A program made the translations under genes and the position numbers. Below are positions 1 through 11,040 of a DNA stretch of 64,000 bases, piece by piece (positions within the stretch are counted from its first letter, which is position 1; every line of letters begins with the position of its first letter). Source of the DNA: Cladorhizidae sp. MBARI D1340-BT2 (taxonomy: Eukaryota; Porifera; Demospongiae; Poecilosclerida; Cladorhizidae); NCBI GenBank assembly GCA_028752905.1, contig JAQNBH010000010.1, positions 22,081,070 to 22,145,069 on the forward strand, in the 5' to 3' direction. The notes under the pieces were generated by a model. It worked only from the letters and a program-made list of their open reading frames with translations. It was not told the origin of the DNA and searched no databases.

Positions 1-253
1 TAGAGGTTACCTTCTCTAAATAATTTTGCATGTTTTTTCTCATAATCTATTTATATACACTGCAAAATTATCATCCATTAACTGTTATATACCTTGGTAA
101 ACTACCCCCCTCCTCCCTACCAACCAGCAAAATGAATTTTAATTTTAAATTGCTGTTCATTTTCCCAAAAGTAGATAACACTCAAAGTGAGTTACCCATC
201 CAAGACCTACAAGTGAGCCTAGTGGAGGGGGAGGGGGGGTTATCTTGTAAATT

Positions 254-325
254 TGAGTTTTCTGTGCAGCTCACTTTTTGATATATTTTATAAGTGTAGT
301 TAGCTCAAGTCTCAAGTCTCAAGTT
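254..325 (+). repeat. 5' LTR remnant of Ty3/gypsy relic
   Basis: This stretch aligns by eye with 6214-6283: both run from a TTCTGTG(C/T)AG start, through GTGTAGTTA or GTATAGTTA, to CTCTCAAGTTAC...ATCA. The left copy has an extra CTCAAGT repeat. It lies just upstream of gag-like coding sequence, so I read it as what is left of the 5' LTR. The upstream half of the LTR is not recognisable, and a G-rich tract at 223-238 sits where it should be. Confidence 0.6.
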
Positions 326-529
326 ACATCATTTATTGGTAAGGAGGCGGGATTTACTGACTTGCAATTGAGAGATATTCTGAGGCACAAGAGAGAAAGA
401 AGCCACTGAAACAGGAGAAGCTGACATTGAAGAAGCAGCTCCTTCATTCTATACAGTTGTAGTGGAAAAGCTAGAAGAGTAAGATACCAAGAGAGACTTG
501 ATGACAGCCTATAACTAAAGGGCTGCACT

Positions 530-754
530 ATTCGTCGATGCCATCAGTGTGCCAAAAGAGAGAAGATTTGCTGCCTTCTTTAGTGCAGAGTGTGTTAGAC
601 TTCATGATCTGATGGCACCAACAAGACCCCAGTACAAAACCCAGGAGGAAATTATCGATGTGCTAGTGGAAGATTCTGAGCCTGAGTCACTGATTATCAC
701 CGAGCACTACAATTTGAATATGTGACAGTAGGGAATCAACAAGTCAGTAGGAGA
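530..754 (+). pseudogene. gag fragment, first part
   Basis: In one frame this reads as the capsid-like part of a Ty3/gypsy Gag, with a segment 'RRFAAFFSAECVRLHDLMAP' followed by 'KTQEEIIDVLVEDSEPES', the usual helical Gag pattern of a cell-surface-free structural protein that packages element RNA. Stops appear soon after 720. The frame is interrupted at 755-759 by a nested LTR element and resumes at 1714. It has no plausible intact start. Confidence 0.65.
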
Positions 755-759
755 TGCAG

Positions 760-1708
760 TGTTATTAGGATGCAAACAGATTCTTATTAAACTGATAATA
801 GCACATGTTCCACTAAAAACTAACAGATAACAGGCTATGAACTAAATGGTAAAGGGGAACTAATCAGTCACTACAGTACTCCCCCCCCCCCCATCCAGTG
901 AAGGCTTGAATGATTAAAGGTATGTAGTCACACAATCACTTTGGGCAGTGTACCTATCTGCCAGAATGAGTGGAGTATTGGTGACTAGATGTCACGGGTG
1001 GGTGACAAAACAACAGAAGTGGTCAATAGCCATAGGTGAATGGTCACTGCCTTTGCAGACAGGAAGTTCCATGCAGGCAAGGTTGAGATGGTCCAATTTT
1101 GAACTTTTGTGGATAACTGAAGACTTCAACCAGTGCTACCGCACTTCATAAGAACTATCGTAGGGTGGCTGCAATCAGTAATGGATGAAATGAGATCATC
1201 CATGTGCACTTGCCTTTGCGTGGGAGACCAAGTTTGTGGGTGTTGCATGGTAATTTTAAGCTTGACAATGCGCCCAGTATGGTCTGATGAGGGCTCATTA
1301 GCCATGTAAAAAAATTCACCAGGTAAACAGCCATGTCAAATACCAATTCTGCAGCAGAATACCGAAGGTCATCCTTGAGTGCCATCGAGATATCTATCAA
1401 GGTTATTGGTAGTGAACTAATCTAGTCAATGCATGTCATTTGGCACTTCAGAGCAGCTTTGAGCTGGTGATTGAAATGCTCTTAGAAATTAGTTTGTTAG
1501 CGGTGGTGTGAATATGCTCTATAACAAGTCAACATATCTGGTACTCCCACCGTTGACTTGAACTGAGCCACTCTGGAGGAAACTGCAGAACCATACTTTG
1601 TTATGCTGCAAACAGATTCTTTATAAAACAGAACAGACACAACATCACAAGTGAAGCCAAAAAAATCTAACAGGTAAGTGATTCTAGATGGTACTAATCA
1701 GTCAGTAC
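760..1708 (-). mobile_element. Nested, internally deleted LTR retrotransposon
   Basis: Direct repeats at 760-879 and 1599-1708 share TGTTAT...TGCAAACAGATTCTT at one end and CTAATCAGTCA...AGTAC at the other. The 5-base sequence TGCAG lies immediately outside both ends (755-759 and 1709-1713), which is a target-site duplication. Read on the minus strand, the interior carries an integrase piece, then a G tract (880-891) just before the downstream LTR, in the position of a polypurine tract. The host gag frame resumes cleanly after the second TGCAG. The element is only about 950 bases, so most of gag and pol are gone. Confidence 0.75.
1155..1560 (-). pseudogene. Integrase remnant of nested LTR element
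   Basis: On the minus strand the translation contains 'FNHQLKAALKCQ' and then 'ISMALKDDLRYSAAELVF'. This is the downstream part of a Ty3/gypsy integrase core, where FH-R-LK-AL and ALK-D---AAELVYG are typical. A frameshift separates the two pieces, and the upstream D,D part is absent. It is antisense to the surrounding element, so it belongs to the nested insertion. Confidence 0.7.
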
Positions 1709-1713
1709 TGCAG

Positions 1714-1805
1714 AGCTGCAAAAATTGACAGTCGTTGCAAGTTTGGAGATATCATAGATGATGCCTGTGATAGATTCGTATGAGTCCTAAAGAGTGAAAT
1801 AGCGG
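1714..1805 (+). pseudogene. gag fragment, middle part
   Basis: This resumes the gag frame after the nested LTR element, reading 'CKFGDIIDDACDRFV' then a stop and 'VLKSEIA'. In related Gag proteins the pattern is C-FGD-LD-ALRDRFV-GLKSE. The second insertion begins at TTAA (1806), and gag continues at 2419. Confidence 0.65.
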
Positions 1806-2418
1806 TTAACTCATTACTTACCTGGGGGGGGGGGGGGCAAAAGTACCCTACTGCAACAAGAGTTTTTGAAAACGATGCTACTGGACCAGTTTTTATCATA
1901 GGAAAATGTTTCACATATAATTGGATAGCTTACAGTCTAAAGTTCATTTTGAAATCAAGTTTGTCTATGATTAGTATATAAGATTCTCGAGTGAAATGGC
2001 TAGGAATACTTTCACGGCTAAAGAAGTGATAGCCTTCCTGGAGAGTGACGAGGAGTGGAGTGAATTTGAAGAGAAAGAAAGCGTGGACGGCCATCGAGAA
2101 GTGCCAGAATATATCAACTCTCTGGGAGTAGCAGAAGTTGCTTCTCACTCAGTACTGGACTCTAGCTTTGTTCAAGAAGATGCTGAACCTGCTACTCAAG
2201 ACTCCATGCTCCTTTCAAAATGTGGTCAAAGTTATGCGATATTTATCATTGCTATGGTAACTATAATGTAAGAAATGTAAAGTTTAGATCATGCAGTATC
2301 ACATGATATATATATTGCCTATGCAAATTCCCTTTGGTTTCAAAGATATAGTCATTTTTAAGGAAAGGGTCAAATTTGTTGAAATTTTCTAAATTTATAA
2401 TGGTAGGTAATGAGTTAA
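1806..2418 (+). mobile_element. Short piggyBac-type element in gag
   Basis: TTAA occurs at both ends (1806-1809 and 2415-2418). Short inverted repeats follow: CTCATTACTTACC inward from the left and AGGTAATGAG before the right TTAA. TTAA targets are the signature of piggyBac. A G15 tract sits just inside the left end. The insertion splits the gag frame of the Ty3/gypsy relic. At 613 bases it cannot hold a transposase, so it is non-autonomous. Confidence 0.75.
1996..2271 (+). pseudogene. piggyBac transposase N-terminal remnant
   Basis: A 91-codon frame starts 'MARNTFTAKEVIAFLESD' and continues acidic (EEWSEFEEKES). PiggyBac-derived transposases often open with a similar AEEV---L--SD-E motif before an acidic linker. 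Compare the second copy at 22000 (AEEVIQQLLDSDDE). The catalytic D,D,D core is absent; the frame ends in unrelated sequence near 2230. It lies wholly inside the TTAA-bounded element. The protein should have no activity. Confidence 0.6.
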
Positions 2419-2640
2419 TTGAGGAGAAACTTACCTTCACATGAGCAATAGAGCTCAGAAATGGAATCTTACACATTCAAGGCATGCTATAGGTGCTGGA
2501 AGTTTTGGCAAAGATTACTTTTCAAAGTGACGTTAATAATTGTTACAGGTGTGGTATGAAAAACTACCAGCCCTCCCAGTCCCCATTCCAGTACAAATTG
2601 TTACAAATGTATCAAGATGGGTCAGGTCACATTCAGTCAG
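2419..2640 (+). pseudogene. gag C-terminus with degenerate zinc knuckle
   Basis: After the piggyBac insertion the gag frame resumes with 'EKLTFT' and 'AIEL', then reaches 'NNCYRCGMKNYQPSQSPFQY' and a G-H-I segment. This is the CCHC nucleic-acid-binding knuckle of Gag, normally C-x2-C-x(n)-C-P-x(n)-C-x2-C-x3-G-H-x4-C. Here the first two cysteines are kept and later ones are replaced. The surrounding open frame (2493-2906) runs on toward the protease region ('KVGPPYIVDILHL'). Confidence 0.65.
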
Positions 2641-2999
2641 CTAATAGACAACTCATGAACCTATCTACTCAGAAAAGGGGAAGAAAGGGACCTTACAGTG
2701 GAGGGCAAAGTCATGGTCATTCCATTGGTAGAGTGCAGGAGGAGTTCCAGGATGTTGAATTTACAACCAAGCACAAAACCAAAGTAGGTCCACCTTACAT
2801 AGTGGATATTTTACATTTAGATTGGAAGACCATTAATCCAGTGCAGTTCCATGCAGCAACATTGGAATCACTGGGAAGTAATGAAATGTGTTCAGAGAGT
2901 GATTAGGAAAACTGCTTGGTCCTATGATCCACATCAACCTCACTACTCAACAACATTACTGCAAGACACGGCCCATGCCATGAGAAACAAAGGCAAAAT

Positions 3000-3690
3000 T
3001 TGAGCGCTAATAAAAAAAGATTATCCAGCTAGTTCAATTCTCTGATTGGGTACCCCTGTCCTGAAAGAAGATAAAAAGTCACTTCTGATTTTAAGCTAAT
3101 CATAAATCTGGCATCTAAGTTTGACAAGTATCCAATCCTGAAAATTGAAGATATGTTTGCAAAAATGTCAGCAGAGAAGGTCTTTACAAAGCAGACATTT
3201 CACAACAAACTTATTAGATGAAGAATCATGGAAATATCTGATAATTAATAAACATTGTACCTTACCATTTGGAGTATTATGAGTTCCTGGTATTTTCCAG
3301 AGTAATATAGGCTTAGCCGTCTATTTTGGTTGGAATACCCAATATTGTCGTGTATCTTGATGAGGTAGCTACTGGTGACAGGACCAACAGAAGAAGAACA
3401 CCTAATGGATCTCAAAGAAGTCCTAAGCAGGTTACATGCAGCAGGGATGCAGCTGAAGAAAGAGAGGTGTGTCTTCATGATGCTAACTGTTGTGTACATG
3501 GGATATCCATCACATTGACACTCAAGCATTGCATCCGCTACAAGAATAGGTTAAAGCTATGCGAGAAGCTCCAAAACCCCAGAATGTTGAAATCCTGCTT
3601 GGGTCATATGATTCAATGTTCCTACCAAACTTATCGACAGTCGTCACTCCACTCTAGAAACTGTTGGGACATGATGAACAGTGGAAGATA
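3000..3690 (+). pseudogene. Reverse transcriptase relic
   Basis: Legible blocks in order are 'DFKLIINLASKFDKYPILKI' and 'DMFAKMSAEKVFTK' (fingers and palm), 'LPFGVL' near 3260, then 'GIPNIVVYLDEVATGD' at 3330-3375 where the polymerase box V-Y-L-D-D sits. The second aspartate is now glutamate, and several frameshifts separate the blocks. Next come the thumb and connection pieces, with 'EEHLMDLKEVLSRLHAAG' in another frame. The missing aspartate and frameshifts mean no activity. Confidence 0.75.
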
Positions 3691-3699
3691 AGTTGTTAG

Positions 3700-4035
3700 G
3701 CAATCTAAGAAATTATTACTGTCTTCACGAGTCTTAGTTCACTTCGATCCAAGTCTTGTCATACATTTGCATGTGATGCTTATGGAATTGAAGTGTTGTT
3801 TTGTCACTTTGAATGCCAGATGGTACAGAGAAGCAGTGAGTATTGTTTCACGAACCTTGAACAATACTGAGAAGTATCCACAAATCAAAAAGGAGGCTCT
3901 ATCATGTGTGATTAATGTTACTGAATTTCGTTCATATTCGTGTGGACATGACTTCTCACTTTACCACATGGACAACAAGCCTACAGGATTCAATGCTGGG
4001 CATGGACACTTGCTTCGTATGAATACAAAACTGAA
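3700..4035 (+). pseudogene. RNase H domain relic
   Basis: Following the reverse transcriptase, the frame reads 'LVHFDPS', then a stretch ending 'SRTLNNTEKYPQIKKEALSC' and 'HMDNKPTGF'. These correspond to the RNase H start (VH-DP----L--DAS), the A-SRTL---E--Y-Q-EKEAL block and the TDHKPL block. The HK of DHKPL is now NK. It lies directly before the duplicated integrase region. Confidence 0.7.
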
Positions 4036-4037
4036 TA

Positions 4038-4430
4038 ATGAAGCTTCATTGCAACACAGGTAGCAACCTAGACCATACGATATCCATTATGGCAATAGTC
4101 CTTTGGTACATTCAGCATGGCTGGCTAAATTTACAGACAAAAGATTTCAAACCCTATTGGCCAAGGCTATCATCAGAAGGTGGATTAATTGTCTGGGGTA
4201 GAACGGTTGTAGCTAACACCTCTAGCTACAAGGTCGAGAGAATGTGTTTGCAGAATTTCACAGTAGGAAACCTGGAGTATCTAGAATGAAATCTCTTGCT
4301 GACGATTGGTATAATGTCCTGGCATGAAAATATTGAAGCAATGGTGAGATGTTTTACAAGTTGTCAGCAAAACCAATGATCTCCTCACACAGTTCCAATA
4401 CAACCCTGGATTGGCTTTCAAAGGAACACA
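4038..4430 (+). repeat. Integrase-region duplication, copy 1
   Basis: This segment is a near copy of 4533-4932, offset about 495 bases in the same orientation. Both begin AAGCTT(C/A)ATTGCAACACAGG and end around CAACCCTGGATTGGCTTTC. It encodes 'LKPYWPRLSSEGGLIVWGR', then 'MKSLAD' and 'CQQNQ', the region around the integrase zinc-binding domain. An intact element would have one copy. Confidence 0.85.
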
Positions 4431-4532
4431 ACACAATGCATGAATGCTGATGCCTAAGCCAATTGCCTCTACCTAAGACACTGTCCTAGACTACCGTTCC
4501 AGCAGAATTGGTGTTAATAGTGGGAGCAATTT

Positions 4533-4932
4533 GAAGCTTAATTGCAACACAGGTAGAAACCTAGACCATACGAGATCCATTATGGCAATAGTCCTTTGCT
4601 AAATACAGCATGGATAGCTAAATTGGTCAGACAAAAAGATTTCAAACTCTATTGGCCAAGATGACTCGAGCTATCATCAGAAGGTGGATTAATTGTCTGG
4701 GGTGGGAAGGGTTGTAGCTAACACCTCTAGCTACAAGGTCGAGAGAATGTGTTTGCAGAATTTCACAGGAGGAAACCAGGAGTATCTAGAACGAAATCTC
4801 TTGCTTGAGGATTGGTATAATGTCCTGGCATCCATGAAAATATTGAAACAATGGTGAGATGTTTTACAAGTTGCCAGCAAAACCAACCATCTCCTCACAC
4901 AGGTCCAATACAACCCTGGATTGGCTTTCTAA
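4533..4932 (+). repeat. Integrase-region duplication, copy 2
   Basis: This is the second copy of 4038-4430, with small indels such as an added GACTCGAGC near 4660. It joins directly to the integrase catalytic domain, so this copy occupies the original position and the upstream copy is probably the extra one. Confidence 0.85.
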
Positions 4933-5575
4933 GGATTGCATGTCGACTATGCAGGTCCCATGGCAAGTATGATGCTCTTAGCAGTCATTGCACATTAACT
5001 CAAAATAAATAGAAGTTTTTACTTGAGAGTTACTGCTCTCACAATGATACAACAACTCAAGAAACTCAGATCAGAATTCCTGATACATCTGTGTCTGACA
5101 ATAGTTCACAGTTTAAAGTGGTTGAGTTGCAAGATTTCTGTTGCTTGAATGGAACATTTTACCATATTATTCATTATTTGTCTGAAAGAGCAGCCTTCCA
5201 AGAATGGGAAGAAGCAATCTGGTGGTAAACTCTCAGATCAGATAGCCCGATTGTTATTTCAGTACTGAATAACTCCCAACCAAAACTTGTATTGCACCAG
5301 CAGAATTGTTTCTTGGCAGGAAAACAATGATCTCAGCTTAATATTCTGAAACTACAAATGGAAAGCATATTCAGTAGTGACAAAGTCATCAGAAGAGTGA
5401 TCATGACAGGAGGTCAAGATCATATCAACTCATGTAGGAGAAAGAATATTCATGATAAACCATGGACGAGGAGACAAGTGGTTACGGTACTGTCAAAGAA
5501 ACAACCTGTCTACAATCTTTCAAAGTGCATGTTGGAAAGGGGTGAACTGTAATGCATTGTCATCAGGATCATCTT
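4933..5575 (+). pseudogene. Integrase core and C-terminus relic
   Basis: The translation gives 'HVDYAGPMAS' (first catalytic aspartate block), 'LIHLCLTIVHSLKWL' where the second-aspartate SDN block is eroded, 'APAELFLGRKT' near 5290, and at 5553 'CHQDHLRKR', a C-terminal signature of K02A2.6-like integrases. Multiple stops and frameshifts lie in between. The 5358-5552 open frame is part of this C-terminal tail, not a separate gene. Confidence 0.75.
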
Positions 5576-6123
5576 AGGAAGAGGGATGAAATTACATGCT
5601 GCAGACATAACAGGAATGTAACTAAGATGATACAGGTGTTTTTATGGAAGTAGGAATGAGACAGTTCTTCAACCAAATAATTGTCATGTACAGAAGGCCG
5701 ACCATCCACCAACTGAACTGAAAACTTAACCACTGAGACAATGAGAGATGGTTCAGATGTTCAACCAGAAGTTTAGTTTGAACGTATGATTATATTGCAT
5801 ATGACCAACCTTCATCCAACTCTCTCATAGCCCATGCTCTCTTTCTGTGATGGTGTCATCTTCCACTCCCTTCATCTTCACTGGTTACCCTCTCACTCTC
5901 ACCTGCTCCATCATGTCAGTGGATTTGATGAAGATCCTCCCACAGTCTTAAGGCTGAAACATTGAAGTTATAACTGCTCTTGTGTGCATGTCCACAAGTA
6001 CTCCCACTCTGATGAGCAGCTATTTGGACAACCATGGAATCACTGCTCAGTCATAAATACCTACCCAGGAAAAGGAACCCGTACCAAAGCAACTATTGAC
6101 TCTACTGATATCCTTATCTTTTT

Positions 6124-6283
6124 AAGGAGAGAGGAAATGTAGGGATGTCACTTACATTTTATATTTTATTTTATGATGATGTCACGACTTTAATTTTTTA
6201 GTTCATGTAAAAAAAAATTCTGTGTAGTTTAATTGTTTTGGATCTGTGAGTATAGTTACCTCAACTCTCAAGTTACTATATCA
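6124..6283 (+). repeat. Polypurine tract and 3' LTR remnant
   Basis: The purine run AAGGAGAGAGGAAA ends at 6138 and is followed by TGTAGGGATGTCAC, the usual arrangement of a polypurine tract then an LTR beginning TG. The last 70 bases match the 5' remnant at 254-325. I place the LTR at about 6139-6283. The internal A9 tract marks a diverged stretch. Confidence 0.6.
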
Positions 6284-7635
6284 GAGGACAGGTTTATGAA
6301 GCTTTCCTTATATTTTTAACTTTCCATATGGCTATATAGTGTATGAAGCTTATAACATATAACATCTAGCTACTGTGACTAAAGCAGGCTTGTTCTTATC
6401 TAGTAAACTATATATTAAAATAAATCCACTCATATGAATCAACTTTAATGTACCCAGATATACCTAGATCTCATCTTGGATACCTGTACTAAAATAAAAC
6501 ACCAGAACTTAGGTAAGCCACTCTATTTACATGTATGAAAGTGCTGAAAAGGTATAGTTAATAAGAACCACTCTAGCTATAGCATAGCACCCTACTAATA
6601 TCTTACTCCCACAGACACAGAACAACATACTGATTAATTTTATACATAGCCCCCTCAAACGTGCACATGTGTATATATATATTTTATAAATACAATATTC
6701 GACAGCAACCTAAATATATCATTTCTAGTCTTCTGTGTTTTTTTATCCTCACTACTACACCTTTCAGTTGATTCAGATTGTTCCTACAGCTACTACATCT
6801 GCTTAGCTTCAGAGGTGACCTCAGGTTTGGCCATATCCACCCTTAAATTAGCTTCTGTCAAGTGTAGCTATAGAGCTGATCCCAGGTTTGACTGTATCCT
6901 TCACTTGAATTAGCTTCTGAGTGGCAACCATGGTTATATCAAAGTATTCTTCCTAGAAATGACTTCAGGATGGTTTTGTTATAAATGTATATTGGTTAGA
7001 GAAAACTGCAAAACATTGTAATTTACCGAGATTTGGTCCCACCTTAGATTCTAGCAAAATATAATCGTTAAACAAAATTAGATTCTAATCATGAAAAAAC
7101 TTTCTGTCTTGGGCATACGTATTTTCAACACTTGGAACAATAAATGGCCACTATGTAAGTGTGAATAAACTGCTCTATCACTTTACTATTCTAATATATT
7201 TTGGTTTCCACCCACACATTTTCCACATGGCTTCACTTCACTCGACACCCGATGGTTGAACATTGCTAGTGATAAAAAGGCATGTGCCACAATCATAATT
7301 GGACTGGGAGAATAAAAGCTACCAGGCAAGAATAAAAAGCACCAGCCCTCATGACTAAGTATTAATGGACTCATAGATGGGCCTGCATCCAATGAGGTGA
7401 ACGAGCTTTATGGTTCAATAATCATTAAATGAGCCAGTGTAACTTTTTGGGAAGATACCTGGTCAATGAACGGGCCCATTATTTAAGTCAGTGTCTGACC
7501 TTAAGCAATGGCCCACTAGGCATTGCCTGGCATGTCCTATTGCCAGTCCCAGCATGTGTACAATGGTTTCATTGCCACAGTATACAATACAAAAAGGTGG
7601 AAACTAGTAGATTATTATTTATTTTAATTTTATAG
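6284..7635. other. Noncoding stretch with a local tandem duplication
   Basis: I see no supportable exon here. At 6785-6935 a unit of about 80 bases is repeated: GCTTCAGAGGTGACCTCAGG... against GCTATAGAGCTGATCCCAGG..., each followed by TTAGCTTCTG. A short TA-rich run lies at 6670-6690. The stretch is probably the intron upstream of the exon at 7636. Confidence 0.5.
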
Positions 7636-8006
7636 ATACCACAATTTTTATTGATACAGAAAAATCGCAAGTGGTGAAAACTGCAGGTCAGTATGAATAT
7701 GAAGATATATGCAATACAGAATGTGTTTCCATGGTACTTGGAATTCTTTGCTTCATTTTTGTGCTTCTATTTGGAGCACTTGTAATCCTAATATTTGTGG
7801 ATGCACGATCAAAGATACATAGCAAAATGATTGTGTATTATCATGTTGACACTGATGGGTACAGTACCTTTGGCCCCAGTTTTATCAATGATTCTGCAAG
7901 AATTGTCAGTGTTACTAATACTAATGTTTTTGATAATGAACTTTGTTTAGAGAATGATGATGGATCTAATAAGGTTTCCAACCATCGCCAGCTCAACTGT
8001 GATTGA
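7636..8006 (+). CDS. Last exon of a single-pass membrane protein
   Basis: The exon follows a T-rich acceptor ending TTATAG at 7635 and opens in phase 1 (two bases complete a split codon). It encodes about 122 residues. A short extracellular part ends 'EDICNTEC', then a membrane segment 'VLGILCFIFVLLFGALVILI', then a basic stop-transfer 'DARSKIHSK' and a cytoplasmic tail of about 65 residues with tyrosines (IVYYHVDTDGYSTF). The stop is TGA at 8004-8006. The phase and the I-C-x-x-x-C motif before the membrane match the last exon at 49440, so it may end a related Calx-beta-type protein whose other exons are outside the window. No ligand or signalling function can be read. Confidence 0.65.
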
Positions 8007-8094
8007 ACCTCTTTCAGTGAAAGTTATGACAGAAAAAAGTTCAAATATGGATGGATTCAAGGGAATGAAAATTTCTGCTCAGGAGCCTTGGAAA

Positions 8095-8100
8095 AATAAA
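8095..8100 (+). promoter_or_regulatory. Possible polyadenylation signal
   Basis: AATAAA occurs 89 bases after the stop of the membrane-protein exon, a normal distance for a poly(A) signal. In AT-rich DNA the motif is common by chance. Confidence 0.35.
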
Positions 8101-11040
8101 CAGCTTGAATCCCTCCAAAAAGAAAAAGTATCAACAGATATTTAGCTGAAACCCTCTAGTCATCACACATTTATCATTTAATTTTTTCTGACTGAGATAA
8201 TACAAGAATATCTTGTGTCATGATTGTATACACATTTTTGTCATGCATTATCATATAATTAACCCTCCCAAGGTTATTAACACTTATAGGCTCATGACAA
8301 TTTCCATGTCAATTTTAATAGTCCAACAACTTTTATTACCACAATATTTGTCATTCAAGTCTTCTAATGTCTTATGATGGAAAAGAGATGGGTTAGAATT
8401 CCTCTAATATTTCTCTCCTCTCTCTTTTTCTTTCTTTCTCTTTCTCTCCCTTTCTTTCTTTCTCTCTATTTAATTATGTGTAACATGTTAGAGTAATAAT
8501 TACTCATTGGTAAGGGACTTAGTATGCTTATATATATGTTTATCAAGACAAAAAGGCTTAAAGTGATTAAGACACTGTAAATTATTTGTAAGCAATTATA
8601 ACTATGCGAATTTCAGGTTGTAAAATTCATGCCAAAATGAACAGCTATAGTCGACCCTTGCTTTAGTTAATAAAATTTGCCATATTTTGAGCCTAGCTGA
8701 AATATAAAATCCTGCGTGGTATAAACAAGAAGGGTGTGGTTTTATTTTGTATTGTCCATCCTCTTGTCAAGGTAACTGCAACCTCTGGCCATCTAGATAA
8801 AATCATATCCACTGGTGGAAGGACTGTATCTACATCGGGGTTCAATCTATATGCAGCAGAAATGATATATCTACTGCCATAGAAATGTTGGCATGGTTCA
8901 ACTTGAGATGCATGTTTGTGTAATGCCTGTAGTTTTATTGTGGATATAATTCACGACTCTCAATAATTAACTGGAAATATACTAGTTAGTTTTACTTTTC
9001 TCTCTTGTTCTGTGGCAATCATATATAGTAGCTCCTTTACTGCTTTGCTGATTGTACCAGAAGAATCTTGTAGTTACATTGGGGACCGTGCAGGAGTGGA
9101 CAATTATCTCAGACCAGCAATTTTATTGATAGCACCTAGGTGTTAATGCTACTAAATAGTCTCTGGATGAGGGCTATGACTCTGCCTTCTTCTCATCATT
9201 TAGCTACCTTCTTGCCCAAAACTTTTTTTTTTAAATAGTGCCTTTTTACGAATTACTCCAGTGGTTTGTATTAAAAATGTGTGTCGGGTTGAGCTAGGAA
9301 TATTCGTTCGCCTTTCTTTCCTTGGCTTGGGCAACCACTGCATCTACCTTACTAGAACCAAGTGCGATATAAGATGGTGCAAATGTGTCAATACTACCTC
9401 ACACCAGCAGCTTTACTCTTTAGTTTTAAATCCTAGATTGCACTGCTCAGCTGTTGTCCCTATCCTTAGAATAGCTGAGGACCTAATATAGTACTGATGT
9501 GTACACTATTTCATCATAAAGTTCTAATGCTTGAATTGTGATATGGACAAGTTGCCAATATTTATTTATGAGGTCCTTACAAATTGCGAACTGGTGGAAG
9601 GTTGAACAACTTTATGACCTGCAATGGTATTGGAAGGCAAATTCATAAACAGAAATGTGTATGTGGTAGTGTGGCTGTGAGATGAATTTTGTTAAGAGTA
9701 CTTCTTGAAGATGGAAATCACATAATTCAAGTGAGATTTTCTGGAAGTGCTTTTTGAAGAAATTCTCAGAATACTAAAGTGAAGATGTGAAGCAAGAATT
9801 TTTTATCCATGCTGACAAAACACCCAACTGTATTGTTGACAATATCATATCTGGAGCTGTGCATTTATTCAAAGAGGCAATTATTTCCTTTTTCAAGCCA
9901 ATATTTTTGGTGTCAGAACCTATGGGGGTCTGGTTTTGAAGTTTGAGAAGGCTTGCATTGGAGTGGAAAAAGGAGTGGGGGGTGGGGGGTTATTAGGTCT
10001 TGTTTTGTTTGTCCTGTTTCTATCTGGCTTGTTCTATTTGCTATTGTTGTGTATGTCGTCTTGTATGTTGGGTTAGGGTTTGGTTTGAGGTAGGGTGGGT
10101 TAACAGGTTGTATACTTTAGCATTGGCACACCTGGTTCAGGAGGTTCTTATTTTATCTGTCTTTTGTATATTTGGTGTGGGTCATTTTCCTGGGCTCAAA
10201 GCAGAATCGCAAGCTAAAGCATGTTGATGAACTGAGTAACTATGCCAGGATGCAACTTCTTAACCTTTTCCTGTTGACCATGCATCCCATTCTCACCTGC
10301 CTGTAGAGCCAGTTTTCTTTCATGTAGTTTTGAAGCTGCCCAATTTTACATAAGCCTTAGGAGAGTGACCCATTCATATTTGTAAGTGTGAAATTCATGC
10401 ATTGATATACAGTTACGGATAGATACATAGATATCATATGCGTGATAATGACAAGCTTTCAATAACTCCCGCCAAGGGCTCACTTCACTCACCCATAAAA
10501 TTATGATAGTAGTAATATGCAAACCGATTAGTGAAGGTGCAATGGAGAACAGGGGTAAAAAATGAACCCAAAACAACAAATTATTTTAGCCTGAATTCCC
10601 ATTATATAAAACTTCATCATATTGTTGAAGATATTCTCCTAATTACCATAGCAGAAGCCCTAGTACATATACTGATATGTACATTACTATATTGTAATGC
10701 GATAAGGAAAGTAGCAAAGATATTCCATATACATTCCAAAACTTGTCCAGGGTGAGATGAGATCGCCTCCCGGATATGATTTACCGTGGCAATCATTTCC
10801 AGTTTAGCAATTATTTAAGGCGGTATTACACCTCCCTAGCTAGAGCATGGTGATCATTGAGTAGCTGTCAGAATAAGATTCCAGCATCCTTTCCTGTCAG
10901 CTATTTACCATAACCATCCTCATTTTCCTATGCAGCCTGTAATAAAGTCACTTATTAAGCTACAAACTAAAATGTGTTACAATGTAATATTGATGGATTT
11001 TTCTTGTGAAAATGCTACAAAGGCTATGCCTATATTTGGT
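8101..11040. other. Long stretch without a supportable gene
   Basis: Only short open frames occur, and none has recognisable motifs. A pyrimidine-rich (CT/CTTT)n run lies at 8402-8468 and a G-rich run at 9966-9990. Two weakly similar segments near 9095 and 9375 (GTGCA...CTCA(G/C)ACCAGCA) may be old repeats. Confidence 0.5.

Larger units (their letters stand above)
254..6283 (+). mobile_element. Degenerate Ty3/gypsy (K02A2.6-like) LTR retrotransposon
   Basis: The order gag, zinc knuckle, reverse transcriptase, RNase H, integrase is legible on the + strand across many frameshifts and stops, flanked by LTR remnants and followed by a purine tract (6124-6138). It carries two later insertions in gag and an internal duplication of about 400 bases. 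It is not functional. It lies upstream of the membrane-protein exon at 7636 and may sit in an intron of that gene. The K02A2.6-like label rests on motif wording in integrase and reverse transcriptase and is an inference. Confidence 0.8.

Noticed and set aside
10000..10227. TTAGGG occurrence and G-rich tract considered as telomeric sequence
   Set aside because: Only a single TTAGGG is present near 10072, with no array.
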